NCBI GenBank assembly: GCA_946811695.1
Contig: OX328131.1
Span: 15,340,289-15,404,288 of the forward strand
Direction of reading: 5' to 3'
From: Gonocerus acuteangulatus
Lineage: Eukaryota > Arthropoda > Insecta > Hemiptera > Coreidae
DNA: 64,000 nt
Shown: positions 23,666 through 35,484 of the stretch, one piece after another
How the letters are laid out: every line of letters begins with the position of its first letter
How positions within the stretch are numbered: position 1 is the first letter of the stretch
Made by a program: the position numbers and the translations under genes
The notes under the pieces: model-generated
Databases searched by the model: none
What the model saw: the letters and a program-made list of their open reading frames with translations, nothing else
What the model was told of the DNA's origin: nothing

Positions 23666-23865
23666 CCGATCCGTTAATCTTGGTCCGCAAGAGAAAAAGG
23701 AAACAAACCGCACAGATCTTGGAAATATTGAAGCAAATTTTAGTAATATACATTGATATGCAATAAAAATTGATGACAATGTATTCTGTGGTTAGTGTGT
23801 GGCTATCGAGCTGTTCCTGTAAAAGCCGATTCATTGTTTTAAATTTTTGATAAGGGAAGAGCTTG

Positions 23866-24020
23866 ATGAAATTACCCCGTTGGGGGGGGCCCCGTATCCC
23901 CTCAACCCCCCCCCCCCCCAACGTCACTCTGAGTAACGATTATTCACTTTTTGATATTCATTCAGCCTTTCTAAGCCCTTTTATTCATTTAAAATGTAAT
24001 TTCCACGGACGGCTGGTCGG
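23866..24020. repeat. G/C homopolymer-rich patch
   Basis: Runs of 9 G and 14 C at 23880-23925 and a G-rich patch near 24015 interrupt AT-rich DNA. They resemble the G/C-run elements but no ends are clear. Confidence 0.5.
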
Positions 24021-24159
24021 GGGAAGGGGGCCGGCTAAAGTGGAAAATGTATACATTAAAAGGTTATAACACTCAGATGAATAAAATAGCCAAACTAATT
24101 AGTGAAATATAATTAAGACACTTTATGACCAAGACCTCAAAAATATTTAAAGTATGTTT

Positions 24160-24245
24160 TTAGAGCGTTTCCTCTCTCCCTCCATAAGGCGGAAACCCGC
24201 TAATGACGCCATCCGGAAGAACCAACTAGAAAATTTCACGTTTTA
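24160..24245 (-). repeat. R-family 3' end fragment
   Basis: TTTTAGAGCGTTTCCTCTC, CCATCCGGAAG and CTAGAAAATTTCACGTTTTA match the minus-strand 3' ends of R at 28955 and 32140. Confidence 0.7.
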
Positions 24246-24280
24246 GATTCCATTTATCATATATCATATATATATATATA

Positions 24281-25193
24281 CAGTAGAACTTGGATAATTC
24301 GAACTCCTAGGGACCGATAAAAAAGTTCGAATTATCCAAACTTGGAATTAAAAAAGTTTGAAAATTAAGGGTTAAAAATCGAACTTCATAGTTTCACATT
24401 TTTTAATTTGAAAAAAATGCATTTTATTCAAAGAAAAACAAACATATCATAAATTGATGATTACGTAACTAAGTAATAAATAATTGATCAAAAAAGTAAA
24501 AATAAAAGTCTATTATTGTGAAAAAAAAGTCATTTTCATGGGCAAGAATTTTTTCATTAAGTGTTAGGAGGAGTTCCAAATTCCTTGGTAATTTCAGATT
24601 TTTTCATTATTCCTTTTTCGACTTCTTTAATCGCAGCTATTTTCTCTGACAACGTTAAAGTTTTATAACTTCTAGACTTCGACATCCTAAATCAACAACG
24701 CACAGAACTGCACTGTACACCGGAAATTCAAGGTACAAACAATACAACAGATCTAGGCACTGACTGACTTATATCTTAATACAAAATGAAGATCGGAAGG
24801 ATGGCGGAAGCGAATTCTAGGATTAAACTACAGGATGTAACTATAACAACCCCTGGAAGGGAGGAAGCGCGACCCACCACTTTCCAGAACTCCTAGAGTA
24901 CAAGAACTAGTCTATGAGACCGCCGCGCTTCTTGTCCTGAAACCCCTACATCCGTATCTTACTATCCTTCTTACCCGAGGGGAGACTTATTTTCACAAGA
25001 TTTAAGATCGACCGCCTCTCTTTCCACTTCCCATTGGAGGTACAGACTTGTAAAAACTTCGAATTATCCAACATTTTATTCGAATTAACCAAGATTTTTT
25101 TACATTGTTTATGCCCTAAATTCTAGGGACCGAGAGAAATATTCGAATTAAAGACGATTTCGAATTATCGAAGTTCGAAGTATCCATGTTCCA

Positions 25194-25196
<3 letters not shown>
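24281..25196 (-). mobile_element. pogo/Tigger-type element, 916 bp, internally deleted
   Basis: The left end CAGTAGAACTTGGATAATTC and the inverted right end CAGTGGAACATGGATACTTC are TIRs flanked by TA. CAGT(A/G)GAAC...GATAATTCGAA is the usual look of Tigger/pogo termini. The interior keeps only the start of a transposase on the minus strand (24557-24685). Confidence 0.88.
24557..24685 (-). pseudogene. Tigger/pogo transposase N-terminus, 42 residues left
   Basis: The ATG at 24685 opens MSKSRSYKTLTLSEKIAAIK followed by EVEKGIMKKSEITKEFGTPPN and a stop at 24557. This is the first helix-turn-helix of the CENP-B/pogo DNA-binding domain, which in full transposases binds the element's own TIRs. The rest of the DNA-binding domain and the whole DDE catalytic domain are gone; full proteins run to several hundred residues. 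The piece could still be translated as a mini-peptide, but no evidence of use is visible. A very similar remnant of 39 residues lies in the independent element at 46817-47612. Confidence 0.75.

Positions 25197-25254
<58 letters not shown>
25197..25254. repeat. (TA)n tract
   Basis: About 58 bp of TA directly between the Tigger-type element and a retroelement end, both of which face it. Confidence 0.95.
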
Positions 25255-25255
<1 letters not shown>

Positions 25256-25730
25256 TAGCTGACCCGGCGAACTTCGTACCGCCTAACAATCGATTCAATA
25301 ATTTTTTTTAAATATTTATTCTGCTATTCAGGACTCCGGGTCAGCTATCAAGATGTAGACATCTGGCGGGGATAACTAATTAAATGACGATTGATCAGTT
25401 TTCGACCGGAGAGGAAAAATGATTAAATTACTAAAATGGCTATTAAAAAATAAGGGTTGATCGTAGAAGGGTGAAAATTGAGGATTGTATGTATTTTTGT
25501 ATGTTGTATCATAAAAAAATAGAAATTAAAAATTTTGTCTAAAAAATAAAAAAAAAAAAAATTAGGGGTGGACTACCCCTAACATTTAGGGGGATGAAAA
25601 ATAGATGTTGGCCGATTCTCATAGATACCGGATAAGCACAAAAAATTTCATCAAAATCGGTCAAGCCGTTTCGGAGGAGTATGGCAACGAAAACTGTGAC
25701 ACGAGAATTTTATATATTAGATATATGAAT
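25255..25730 (-). mobile_element. 3' part of a non-LTR-type retroelement ending GGGTCAGCTAGT
   Basis: Read on the minus strand, the segment contains CGTGTCACAGTTTTCGTTG, CGAAACGGCTTGACCGATTT and TGATGAAAT, and ends CGCCGGGTCAGCTAGTATA. This layout is widespread in insect and other invertebrate retroelement 3' regions. No coding part is present. Related ends occur at 61180-61355 and 63520-63570. Confidence 0.6.
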
Positions 25731-25739
25731 TGGTAAAAA

Positions 25740-26335
25740 TTAAAAAAAAATAAAACTACTGTAAAAAAAATCTATAAAAGTGTTGGCACAATAAATCGCA
25801 AAAAACGGTTGATGGTGTTTGAAACTACACATTTTTAATTATCGTATGAATGAAAAATCTGGTTGGCCTTCTTTGGCTGTCAACCTTTTGCCCACAGAAA
25901 ACATGTATTATTTCTCTTTAAGAAAAACGCCTTTGGTTTTTTTTTTTTTTTTTCTCTATTTCCTCCCTATAGTAACCCTATAGAGAGGGAGTTTATTCTG
26001 CATGTCCCATGCTTTGCATATAACATACATTTTTCTTATATATTACATTTTGTTTTAAATATATAGATTTTATGTACAAAATATTTACACTTTATATATA
26101 GTTTTATATTCAATATCTGTTATTGAGAGGAATCATTTTTTTATTTAATATCTATGTAAATTAAATATATCTAACCTAATATGTATCTAATACAGTGTAA
26201 ATTTTTTATCTAATGTAATTGTAGTAGAATAGAATTTATGAAATATAAATATAAGAATTTAAAGCTAACAGACAATCATTGTTCCTCCATCTTTACTCAT
26301 ACATTAGATATTCCAACAACACATGGATTCCGAAT
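25740..26335. other. no gene recognised; AT-rich
   Basis: Very AT-rich sequence with only short chance frames. Confidence 0.5.
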
Positions 26336-26713
26336 CTAATATCTTAATCTTGAATCTTCGTGTACTTGTTTGATAAGTTTTTCTAGAGCCAGAGGATATT
26401 TATCGTAGAGCTCCTTTGGGCTTAATGGCCACTCTTTTTTGTCTTTTTTAATAGTGTTTGTTAAAGTTGTCCTGTATTCTTCTGTTAGTGAGCAGTCGTA
26501 AATTAAGTGAAAGTACGTTTGTTCAGTATGGTTGTCATAAGTACATGTGTTGAAGTCAGTGAGTATGTATTTGTGTGAATAACTGTTTGTTGTTCCATGA
26601 CCTGTAAGTAGTTGTGTGAGGTGGTAGCTTGTTTTGTGAGTGTGTGTGATTTTTTTATGTTTTATCTCTTGTATAAAATATTTTAAGTGTGCCCCTTTTT
26701 CAGGGGCAATCAT
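26336..26713 (-). pseudogene. LINE ORF2 C-terminal fragment, 125 residues open
   Basis: The minus frame contains SYHLTQLLTGHGTTNSYSHK, then CTYDNHTEQTYFHLIYDC and a helical tail ending at the stop. This matches the LINE region after the RT/RNase H domain: a QLLTGHG-type block followed by a zinc knuckle. The usual second cysteine of the knuckle is replaced by aspartate (CTYD). The frame is open over its full 125 codons, so this fragment is less decayed than those at 12614 and 16895. No RT motif is found upstream (beyond 26713 on the minus strand), where AT-rich DNA begins. Confidence 0.75.
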
Positions 26714-27160
26714 ATGTTTGTGTGTTCCATTAATTTACATCAAATAAGTGCATGAATAGTATCTTCATACCCCTAATTGTTGTATCCATAATAACAGCAT
26801 ACACCAAATTAAAAACCGATTGATTGCATTGCACAAATACACTCGGTAACTATGCCGAAATTAGAACTAAGCAGTTTCTCGCATATTTTTCCCAAATTCA
26901 AGGGCCCCTAAATTTCCATTAACCTAATATAATTAGATAATACTGCGAATTCGCCGTATCTAAAGTATCGCCTTAGTTTTATGATCTTTTCACTTGAGTT
27001 TTGTCCATCCAGTTATGGGAATCTAATGTGAGATGGTCCTCACCGGCACACAGTGGTGCCAAACGACATTTCCTGTTTCAAAAAAGGCTACAGCCTCTAA
27101 ATCTTAACCGATTTCAATGCATTTTATAAAAAATGAAAGGCGGTCAAATTTAAAAGAACA
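26714..27160. other. no gene recognised
   Basis: Unique-looking AT-rich DNA. The block CGATTTCAATGCATTTTAT near 27107 resembles sequence in retroelement 3' regions but cannot be assigned. Confidence 0.4.
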
Positions 27161-27223
27161 TTGTCTAGCCCCGCTGTACCATGGATGTCGGTGCTGATGG
27201 TACAGATGTCTGTGCGCCGAAAA
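27161..27223 (+). repeat. SINE-A tail fragment
   Basis: GATGTCGGTGCTGATGGTAC followed by TGTGCGCCGAAAAAA is the SINE-A tail. The head is missing. Confidence 0.6.
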
Positions 27224-27229
27224 AATTAT

Positions 27230-27800
27230 ATATATATACATTCACACACAGATTTGAACTACTTGCATGTTCGCGACCAATGTGGTCTGAAACGACCACA
27301 TTTCTCATTGGTACCTCCGATTAGTGTCGACATCATAAGCGGGTTTCCTCCCAACAAATCGCGGAGGGAGAAGACACGCTATATACTTCCATCCATCACA
27401 TCCACACAAGCTCATCCCTCGCCGCTAAATCCCGAAAAGCCCCACCTCAGGAAGCACAGATAATCCCAACCTTAGCCCGTCTAGATAGCAGAGTCCTCTT
27501 GGTCGAGATATTCCCCCGGCATAAGTAAGATTTATCTGGAGCCTGTCCCTGAACCCACAAACTAAATCTTTCTTTTTTTTTTTTTTTCACGGGGTCCTTC
27601 TTCAAAATTGAAATATTTATTGCTGCACCTCCTCGGCCACGGCTGGGATTTTCTCGAGGAAATTCTCTCAAAGGAAGATATTCTATAGACGGCTGTAAAT
27701 CTTAACTCAAGAGTTCCCACTTCGCCTTCAAGATAGAAATCCGACATAAAGAACCTCCTCTAGCAACCGATGACTCGTGGATCTCAAATTACGAGGTACT
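27230..27800. other. no gene recognised; moderately GC-rich
   Basis: Both strands hold short frames (27161-27463 plus, 27447-27747 minus) in DNA less AT-rich than average. I recognise no family. Confidence 0.35.
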
Positions 27801-27802
27801 TT

Positions 27803-28845
27803 AAAAAAAGTCCGACTCGCAGGAACTGCGTCGTCTTAGCGCGGTTCCGTTCATATCCTTAGTGTCATTAGCAAATAAGTAGAAGCACTTATTGGCAGGT
27901 TTTGATCCTTCGTGAAAAATATAAAATGACATCTTAAAGGGAATGATCATTTCAGGCGCCACAACAGGAAACTGATAGTATCCTGAGCGGAAATTACTCC
28001 CCCCACCTTCTCAACGTTCGCCATGGAAACACTATTACCAATAACTTTCTCATTTACATACCTTATTTTATTAAAATACTAACTTTATTATTAAATGCAA
28101 TTAAAAAAAAATAATAACCAATTAAAACTTAGGTAAACAGTGACAAGCCCCGTTGAAAAGAACAAAACTAACAATTTTGAAGATTTAAGCACTTATTTCT
28201 CGGATTGACATCGCTCCATCGAAAATTACATCAGAACCTTTTTTGTAGGTAACTTAGTACGCTCTCGAATGGTCACCTTCCATTTACCACGATTTCCCTT
28301 CCGTTTTCGAGATATTTTAGAAAATATAAGAAAATCTCGAAACTTTTCATGCCTGTTAATAAAATATTTTATTTCTAGTACTTCCTTATCTCCAAACGGA
28401 ACCAAAATTTACCTATCATAGATTAGATGAATATCAAACGCCTGGAACAAGTTTCAACTCAATTAATCGTTTCTGAATACCAAAACTAAAAATTAGTTTG
28501 GAAAAGTAGGGGTTTCAATGTTTCTCGAAAACGGTTACAGATATAGCTTTAAAAATGGTTTGATTAGTTTTTCTACCTATAAAACGAGTATCTGCAAGTA
28601 TATGAACTCTAAAACGTAAGCGTTACGAATTATTTCGCGCGAATTTCGCTCCAAAAAGCTGTGGACGGATTCGGCTGGTTAACGAACTTGACCTTTCAAA
28701 TCAGACGACAGATTTTTGTACCAAATTTCGTAAAAATCGGATTATCTTTGAGCTTGACAGACAAATATATATATATACGAGGCGTCGTGAGGTCAACCTC
28801 ATAAGCGGGTTCTCCCTATGGAGATAGGGAGGAACCGCGCTAAAA
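27803..28845 (+). mobile_element. R family, full-length copy
   Basis: The 5' end is AAAAAAAGTCCGACTCGCAG. The interior blocks, in order, are CACAACAGGAAACTGATAG, CCCGTTGAAAAGAACAAAAC, TTAAGCACTTATTTCTC, ACCACGATTTCCC, CCTTTCAAATCAGACGACAG and a short (TA)n. The 3' end is a hairpin, GTTCTCCCTATGGAGATAGG with GGAACCGCGCTAAAA. No coding frame is kept. The terminal hairpin followed by CTAA is reminiscent of Helitron-type ends, but TC/A-T insertion rules are not clearly met, so the family is left unclassified. Confidence 0.8.
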
Positions 28846-28954
28846 GTAAGTTTCGTTTTTATTCTGTATTTATTTTTTTTTTTTGTTTCAGGTAATTATA
28901 TGATTTCATCTACTACTTGATTAGTGAGTATTGAAACTCTTTCGTTCTTTACAC

Positions 28955-29096
28955 TTTAAGCGCAGTTCCTCCCTCCCCCATAGGGAGGAACCCCGCTTAT
29001 AAGGTTGATCTCATGACACAATCCAGAAGTGCCGACTAGAAAATTTTGCGTTTCAGAACCCCTAGAGACCGAAAATGATGGTGGCCAAATTTGTAT

Positions 29097-29172
<76 letters not shown>

Positions 29173-29869
29173 TTGTCTGTTCGCTCTCTAGGTAGAAGAC
29201 GAATGGTCCGATTTTGATGAAATTTGGTTCAATAATCCTTCGTCCAATTTGAAAGGTCAAGTTCGTTAACCAGCAAAATCCGTCCACTGGAAGATGGCGT
29301 TTGGGGCGAAATTCGCGCAAAAAAATCGTAACGCTTACGTTTTTGAGTTCATAAGCTTGTAAGCACTCGTTTTATAGGCTTCTTGGGCTAGGAAAACCGT
29401 TTTCGAGAAAATTGGAAAAATAGTTTTTGAATACCGTTTTTGGTTTAAGTACTTAAAATCATGGGATTCAGTTTTCAACTTTTCAACTGCCTAGCGGGGT
29501 CCTTCCTAGGGCGGGTTGGCCTATTCAGGTAAGATCGTAAATAAGACCTTTCTTGAATGTAAAGATGGAACTGTCAACTTTGGTCCTCCTCTGCCTCCCG
29601 GCACTTTCAATGCTGACGAAGGCTACCAAGTAGCTGAAACGTCCTAAATATAGATTTTTTAACAAAAATCCTATTGCGGTTTCTTCAGCCGAATCCCAAC
29701 CATTCCATCTTTACTTATCACCTCAACGGCTAACTATCTAATCTTCATGCTTTCTAGAAATGTGGACCCAAAATAATAACAGCTTCTATTTTAATCATTT
29801 TAAATGAGTCTAGAGATAAGAACGGAACCGCGCTAAGATGATGCAGTTCCTGCGAGTCGGACTTTTTTT
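28955..29869 (-). mobile_element. R family, full-length copy tail to tail with the previous one
   Basis: The 3' hairpin is at 28955-29005 (CAGTTCCTCCCTCCCCCATA and GGGAGGAACCCCGCTTAT) and the 5' end at 29815-29869. It includes a long (TA)n at 29094-29166, then TTTGTCTGTTCGCTC. Unlike 27803-28845, its 5' half carries the segment with a hammerhead-like core (29613-29643). Confidence 0.8.
29613..29643 (+). ncRNA. hammerhead-like core within an R copy
   Basis: CTGACGA, stem II GCTAC/GTAGC with a CAA loop, GAA, loopless stem III AC/GT, then C. All conserved core positions are present (CTGANGA and GAAA). Stem I has only one convincing base pair (G/C), so activity is doubtful. The same unit is at 53223-53256 on the minus strand. 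Confidence 0.5.
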
Positions 29870-30216
29870 ATTTATTTTATTTTATGGAATTTCATTAATT
29901 TCTCGCAATGAAGATAATTTCGAAACAAAAAATTAAAACAACTTTTTTCTTTCATGCATTGTTATTCACCCGATTGTATCTTCAAAATAATTTAACTACA
30001 TCAACCCCGTTTATATGAACCAATATTTCAGGATTTATTTCCTATGGATCAGACTGCTATGAATCCAAAAGTCAATAAAAAAAATAGTGTTCAAAAACTG
30101 AAAAATTAAAAAAAAAATAAATCAATTTTTGGTAACCATTTTTTTCATATAAGTGAAGAATCTAGACCTTTTATATTGGTAAAATGTCTGTACTTATCAT
30201 GTGAGTAAAGTAACTT

Positions 30217-30690
30217 TCATGTAAAAAAAAAAATATAAAAAAAAAAATAAAAATAAAAAAAATAATAAAAAAATAAATTGCATGAAAATAGAAGATAATA
30301 ATGTGTATATATTAGTATGTAAGGTAGTGTATAGAATAGCATGTAAGAAAAAAAAAATTGCTTGTAAATAGTTGACAATAATATGTACATAGTAATATGT
30401 AAGGTTGTGTATAAAATAGCATATATATAAAAAAATATATATATATACATAAAAAAAATTAAAAATAAATACATAAAAATAAAAATAAAAAAAAATAAAA
30501 AAAAATAAAAAATAAATAAAAAAAAATAAATAAATAAAAAAAAAAAATAATAAATTGCATGAAAATAGAAGATAATAATGTGTATATATTAGTATGTAAG
30601 GTTGTGTATAGAATAGCTTAAATGAAATTTAAAATGGAAAAATAATGATATAATAATGGTTAAATAGTAAATAATAAATAAACGTAAAAC
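30217..30690. repeat. A-rich low-complexity DNA with three ~65-bp repeats
   Basis: TTGCATGAAAATAGAAGATA and the following block up to TATAGAATAGC occur near 30277 and 30554, and a diverged copy is near 30359. They are separated by AAAATA-type simple sequence. Confidence 0.85.
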
Positions 30691-31069
30691 AATCCAACAT
30701 CACAACATTTTTTCTCATATTACAAAACAAATTATACTAAACACTAAATATAATCTAAAGAAAAAAAAAAAAAAAAAATCCGGCAATGAGAACCACAAAG
30801 TTGTTTGCCCTGAAACCCAAATCCAATCCAATCCAATATCAAAAAATACCCGCGCCTAAGATATCTCTGAATTACAAAGGTCTGTGACCAAAAAACTGTT
30901 TGAGATATTTGCATGCAGAAACCGAAAATAATACTCAAAAACTTCCACCACGTCAAGTTTGTTAGGAAAAGTTCCTTCGATAATTTTGGTTTGGAGAAGA
31001 GGGAGAATGCTTTAAGGATATCATTTAGAAATTATTACACATCCACGAATTCTGACATATCCCATTAGT

Positions 31070-31102
31070 CTGAAGAAGGCTTGAATTTCAAGCCGAAATG
31101 TC
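31070..31102 (+). ncRNA. hammerhead-like core
   Basis: CTGAAGA, 7-bp stem II GGCTTGA/TCAAGCC, GAA, stem III AT/GT (one wobble), then C. Stem I is not evident. It shares stem II exactly with the motif at 43027-43059. Confidence 0.5.
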
Positions 31103-31330
31103 GGCAAAAAAAAAAATGAATTTTCTTTCCCACAATTCGTTGGCAAAATTTTAGCCAATAAATATTTCATAGGGTTTACGGCTTTGCGTTTATATGCATC
31201 CAGTTTCACTTTTAATAGGTTTTTCGACGCATCCCTCAACTGTCAACGGGGGTCAAGGAAACCGAACAAAATTGTTTTTTTTTTTTTAAAAATCCAGTTA
31301 GAGCTTCATCTAGGTGTGGAGGACTCATGG

Positions 31331-31541
31331 GGCTCATGGGGGGGAGGCTGAAGGGAAGCAGCCCCCCCCAAAATAAATTAAATAAGATCACTTAGTTTTG
31401 AAAATAAATAAGTTTTTGTGGGTGTAGTAGCGTTTTAGTTGGCAAACTATTCCAAGTTCTAAATTTTTAGTATTCTATAGCCCCGAAATGCTCTCAGCTC
31501 CTCCCCCCCCCCCGAAATTGTTTTATGTACACGCCCATGGG
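31331..31541. mobile_element. G/C-run element, second copy
   Basis: The interior (AAATTAAATAAGATCACTTA, CTAAATTTTTAGTATTC) matches 20740-20850 and the right end CACGCCCATGGG matches the 20926 end. G7 and C11 runs flank the core. Confidence 0.65.
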
Positions 31542-31869
31542 AGAACTACTGAATGAATCAAAGGTTTAACTTGTATGGTAGAGAGACATATGCTGGGTTT
31601 GCTCTTTTTGCGCTAGACCTGGTTCAATAAACTAATTTCAACCATTTACTAAATTAAAACACCTACACACATACACATACATGTATACACCAAATATAAA
31701 GGGAATCTTCCTAGAATATATTTTTTACCTCACCGGAGATATAAATCTCATCCTTCCCGGTAAAACCTTGTCAGGAGAGCCAAGAGTCCTTTCGCCAATT
31801 AAATCAGATGCCATTAAAGTAATTAAAAAAAAACAATAGGTTTGTTTAATTTTAGTAGAATTTCAAGTA

Positions 31870-32115
31870 GTCTGAGTTGGTGTATTAAGTGTGCCAATAC
31901 AAGAGATGATAAAAGAAAGAAATGTCCAAGTTCATTACTTAGAAGACCTCATAGTTATTTACTAAGAACAGTAAAGACCCTTCAACTCACCTTTAAAAAC
32001 AACAATAAAAATACTTATATCCAGTTACTAAAATATCACTTTCCTCAACCAGGTATATTCTTAAACTTAGCAATGCTTTATTTGTGCCGAAATTATCTTT
32101 AGAGAGAAAACTAAA
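31870..32115 (+). repeat. dispersed repeat X, copy 1
   Basis: GACCCTTCAACTCACC, CTTATATCCAGTTACTAAAA and CTCAACCAGGTATATTCTTA reappear in reverse complement at 42330-42430 and 42825-42900. The 86-codon frame 31842-32102 covers this repeat; I recognise no protein family in it, so it is not called a gene. Confidence 0.75.
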
Positions 32116-32139
32116 CACAACTTTTCAGGATTTTTCGAT

Positions 32140-32279
32140 TTTTAGCGCGGTTCCTCCCTCCCCCATAGGGAGGAACCCCGCTTATAAGGTTGATACAATG
32201 AAACAATCCGGAAGTGCCGACAAGAAAATTTCGCGTTTCAGAACCCCTAGAGACCAAAAATAACGGTGGTTCAAATTTG

Positions 32280-32362
<83 letters not shown>

Positions 32363-33375
32363 CTGTTTGCTCATTTCTGGCTTCCCTGATGGTCCGGTTT
32401 TGATGAAATTTGGTACAAAAATCAGTCGTCCAATTTGAAAGGTCAAGTTCGTTAACCAGCAAAATCCGCCCACTGGAAGATGGCGTTTGGGGCGAAATTT
32501 GCGCTGAAAAAATCGTAGCGCTTACGTTTTTGAGTTCATAAGCTTGTAAGTACTCTTTTTATAGGCTCCTTGGTCTAGGAAAATGAATGAAACCATTTTC
32601 AAGGCGATAGCTTTAACCGTTTTCGAGAAAATTGGAAAAATAGTTTTTGAATACCGTTTTTGGTTTGGGTACTTAGAATCATGGGATTCAGTTGAAACAT
32701 TTTCTGCATGTTCTACTTTCACTAAAACTAATATGTTGAAATGTTTGTTACGTTTGGAGTTTAGGAAGGGTTAGAAAAAAATCTTTTATTAACAGACATA
32801 AAAAGTTTTGGTAACTTTGTATACTTTCCTTAATATCTCGAAAAATGTTGAGAATCTTGGGGAACGGAAGATGACCATTAGAAAGCCCACTAAATGCTCT
32901 ACAAAAATGGTTTTGATGAAAGTTTTGATTAGGCGATGTCAATCGGAGAAACAAGTGCTTAAAACATTAAAGTAATTGATTTGGCTTATTCGAACTGTTC
33001 TTTTTGTCTGTTTTATTCCTTGTTATTTTTAAATTGCTTATAGTCAGATAATGTATTTGACAATAAAACAGATTAAGTAAAATAAGAAGATCAATTTATT
33101 GTTAAAAATGTAGCGTTCAAAGAGAGAGATCCCAAGGCTTTCCAAATGCCTCTGAGCGGAGGCCTTTCTGCCCGACTTATGGGATAGCTGACCCATACAG
33201 GTAAGATTGTAAATCAAGACCTTTCAAGACTGGTTAGTTTGAGATTTCATTTGGATAGGTGTTTCGCTATTGATCTAAACAAAGTAATAACTGTTTCTAT
33301 TCTATGCCTTCATAAACACTAAAGATAAGAACGGAACCGCGCTAAGATGACGCAGTTCCTGCGAATCGGACTTTT
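32140..33375 (-). mobile_element. R family, long copy
   Basis: The 3' hairpin is at 32140-32185 (GCGGTTCCTCCCTCCCCCAT, then AGGGAGGAACCCCGC), with (TA)n at 32279-32357 followed by TTTGTCTGTTTGCTC. The interior is long and the 5' end is at 33315-33375 (GATGACGCAGTTCCTGCG). It lacks the hammerhead segment but keeps its neighbour CAGGTAAGAT at about 33200. Open frames at 32522-32954 are R sequence; similar peptides appear from the copy at 55004. Confidence 0.8.
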
Positions 33376-33379
33376 TGCT

Positions 33380-33735
33380 TTAATAACACCCTCATATCTA
33401 TCATCCTGCAAAATTTCAAGTCTCTAGCATCATTGGAAGTGCCTAATAATTTTGATGAGTCAGTCAGTGAATGAGTGAGTCCTATAAATCCCGATTTTCG
33501 ATCGCTTATATCTCAGAAACTATTCGATGTAGAATTATGAAAATTTCTAGTTTTACGCTCATCTTGTAATATAATACCTGTGTAAAATTTCATAACTTAA
33601 TCTTTACCTGGTTGAAAGTTATGAGAGGGTAAAAATCGGCTCTAAGACCGCCTGTAATATACACACAGTATGCTTAGGCCGGAACTTGGCCTGGCACACT
33701 ACCGTGCGCCTAGATTTCAGTAATTAAGGTACAAA
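33380..33735 (+). repeat. dispersed repeat Y, copy 1
   Basis: The stretch ATATCTCAGAAACTATTCGA to GGCCGGAACTTGGCCTGGCA is found in reverse complement at 42065-42285, with the distinctive block GCACACTACCGTGCGCCTAG. Confidence 0.8.
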
Positions 33736-34236
33736 ATGTATTTATTTTTTTCTTTCTTCTTCCCTCAATCCTTTGCAGCTTTTAAAGTTTGTATATTTTA
33801 GGGAATTAATCCGCCTGAAGTCAGAAATGAAAATTAAAAGTGTAAAAGTTATTCTTCTATTTCTTGTACTAATAGGGCTTTGTTATGTTCCTGAAATAAA
33901 AGTCAGTCACTCAGGAGCTGCATAACTAAACACTGTCCTCAGAAGGTGGGAAGTGTACTCAGCATTCCTGAATAATTTGTTTAATTTCAAAACAAACATT
34001 AATAGTTTTGACCTTTTGAACAGCAGACTCGCTCAATTATTGTTTTAATAATTCATTTTCTTCCGGAGTGTTGTGTATAACCCATTTCGTCCCAGAGTTG
34101 CGTAAACGCAACATTATTTTCACGATTTTTTTATTGTGTAAATAAATATTTTATTTTAGTTTGAATCGATTTTTCTAACAAGACAACCCATTAAATTAAG
34201 GGAGGGAAATAAAATGTTTTGCTACTTTTTTTTTGT

Positions 34237-34452
34237 TTTAGCGCGGTTCCTTCCTCCCTTCATGGGGGAGCTTAGGAGAATGTGCTCAGCATTAAAAGTT
34301 GTAATTATTGTAAAAAAAAAAAAAAAAAAAAAAAAAACGTTCGTTATTTGTGACCCGTAATTTTGGCTTAAAGCTCCAATTTTTATGTATTTTCGTTTTT
34401 AGTTTACACTAATGGGAGTCTTTTTGTTAAGTGCTGAACACATTCTCCTATG
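34237..34452. repeat. R-subfamily terminus with an inverted pair
   Basis: TTTTAGCGCGGTTCCTTCC (R 3' end) is followed by TAGGAGAATGTGCTCAGC at 34272, whose inverted copy GCTGAACACATTCTCCTA lies at 34433-34450. A run of about 25 A lies between them. Confidence 0.6.
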
Positions 34453-34459
34453 CTGAATT

Positions 34460-35037
34460 GCCCCTTCCTTAACAAAAATACTATTTAAATAAATTCAAGT
34501 GTATTTATTAGGAATTTCAGATGAGGAATACATACAAATGTAAACGTATTTTTACAGAGAACTTGACGTATCGGAACCCCGTTTGCACGGTTCTTCATTG
34601 TTTTGTTAATAAATTTTAAAAATATAATGCGAAATATGGATAAAGAGGTAACCCAACCCTTTAAAGGCATATTTCAGCCCTTAGAAGAGTTATTTTTTCA
34701 TTTCCGAAGGCACCATTTTATAGGTCTCGACGAGAAGTACAACTTTGACCCTATGAAAAAATTTTGTTATCTCAAACCGTTTACTAGGTATTTATCTTGT
34801 GGCCCGCTTATCTGGGCCAACCTGTATATGAACCAATTGACATGAAAAGAACGCTATATGTTAAGTGAAGCTTACCACAATATATTAGTGAAAACCGCAA
34901 CTAAATCGGATAAGCCGTTTTCGAGATTAACGTGCACAGACAAACAGACAAAAATTCTAAAAATCATTGTTTTGGGAGCGTTGATAGTATTTTTTCCCGA
35001 ATATATTCCATGAACAGACAGCGATCCGTTAGAATTT

Positions 35038-35040
<3 letters not shown>
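34460..35040. other. no gene recognised; repeat tail at 34840-35040
   Basis: The last 200 bp are the reverse complement of 22350-22400 and 23165-23300. A plus-strand frame 34603-34845 (80 aa) is not recognised. Confidence 0.4.

Positions 35041-35085
<45 letters not shown>
35041..35085. repeat. (TA)n tract
   Basis: About 45 bp of TA followed by an imperfect AT-rich hairpin (TATGTGTATATATATACACA). Confidence 0.9.
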
Positions 35086-35090
<5 letters not shown>

Positions 35091-35367
35091 TACATGTTTA
35101 TATATGTGTATATATATACACATATATTATAAATGTGTATCATAAGGCAAGAACTACCAAATTTCTTCCGTTCTTATCCTATAGGCTTAGAAGCCTATAG
35201 AATAAGAACGCCCTCTTTCCTATGAAGAAGTGGCTGGGAACCACAAGAGAGCCATATGTTTTACAGCTGCCAACACTTATCTCATATACACAACAGTTTC
35301 TCTTGGAATTTTTTTACTGCATCTATTATTCTTACGGTTTGATTATCTTAAGTTAATATAATCAGTT

Positions 35368-35400
35368 CGTCGGCGCTAATGCCCTAGATGTAGATGCGCC

Positions 35401-35454
<54 letters not shown>

Positions 35455-35459
35455 AAAAA
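35368..35459 (+). repeat. SINE-A tail plus poly(A)
   Basis: CGTCGGCGCTAATGCCCTAG and GATGCGCCGTAAAA lead into about 57 A. The head is missing. Confidence 0.75.
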
Positions 35460-35484
35460 TCTTATAGTTCGTGATCTACTATAT

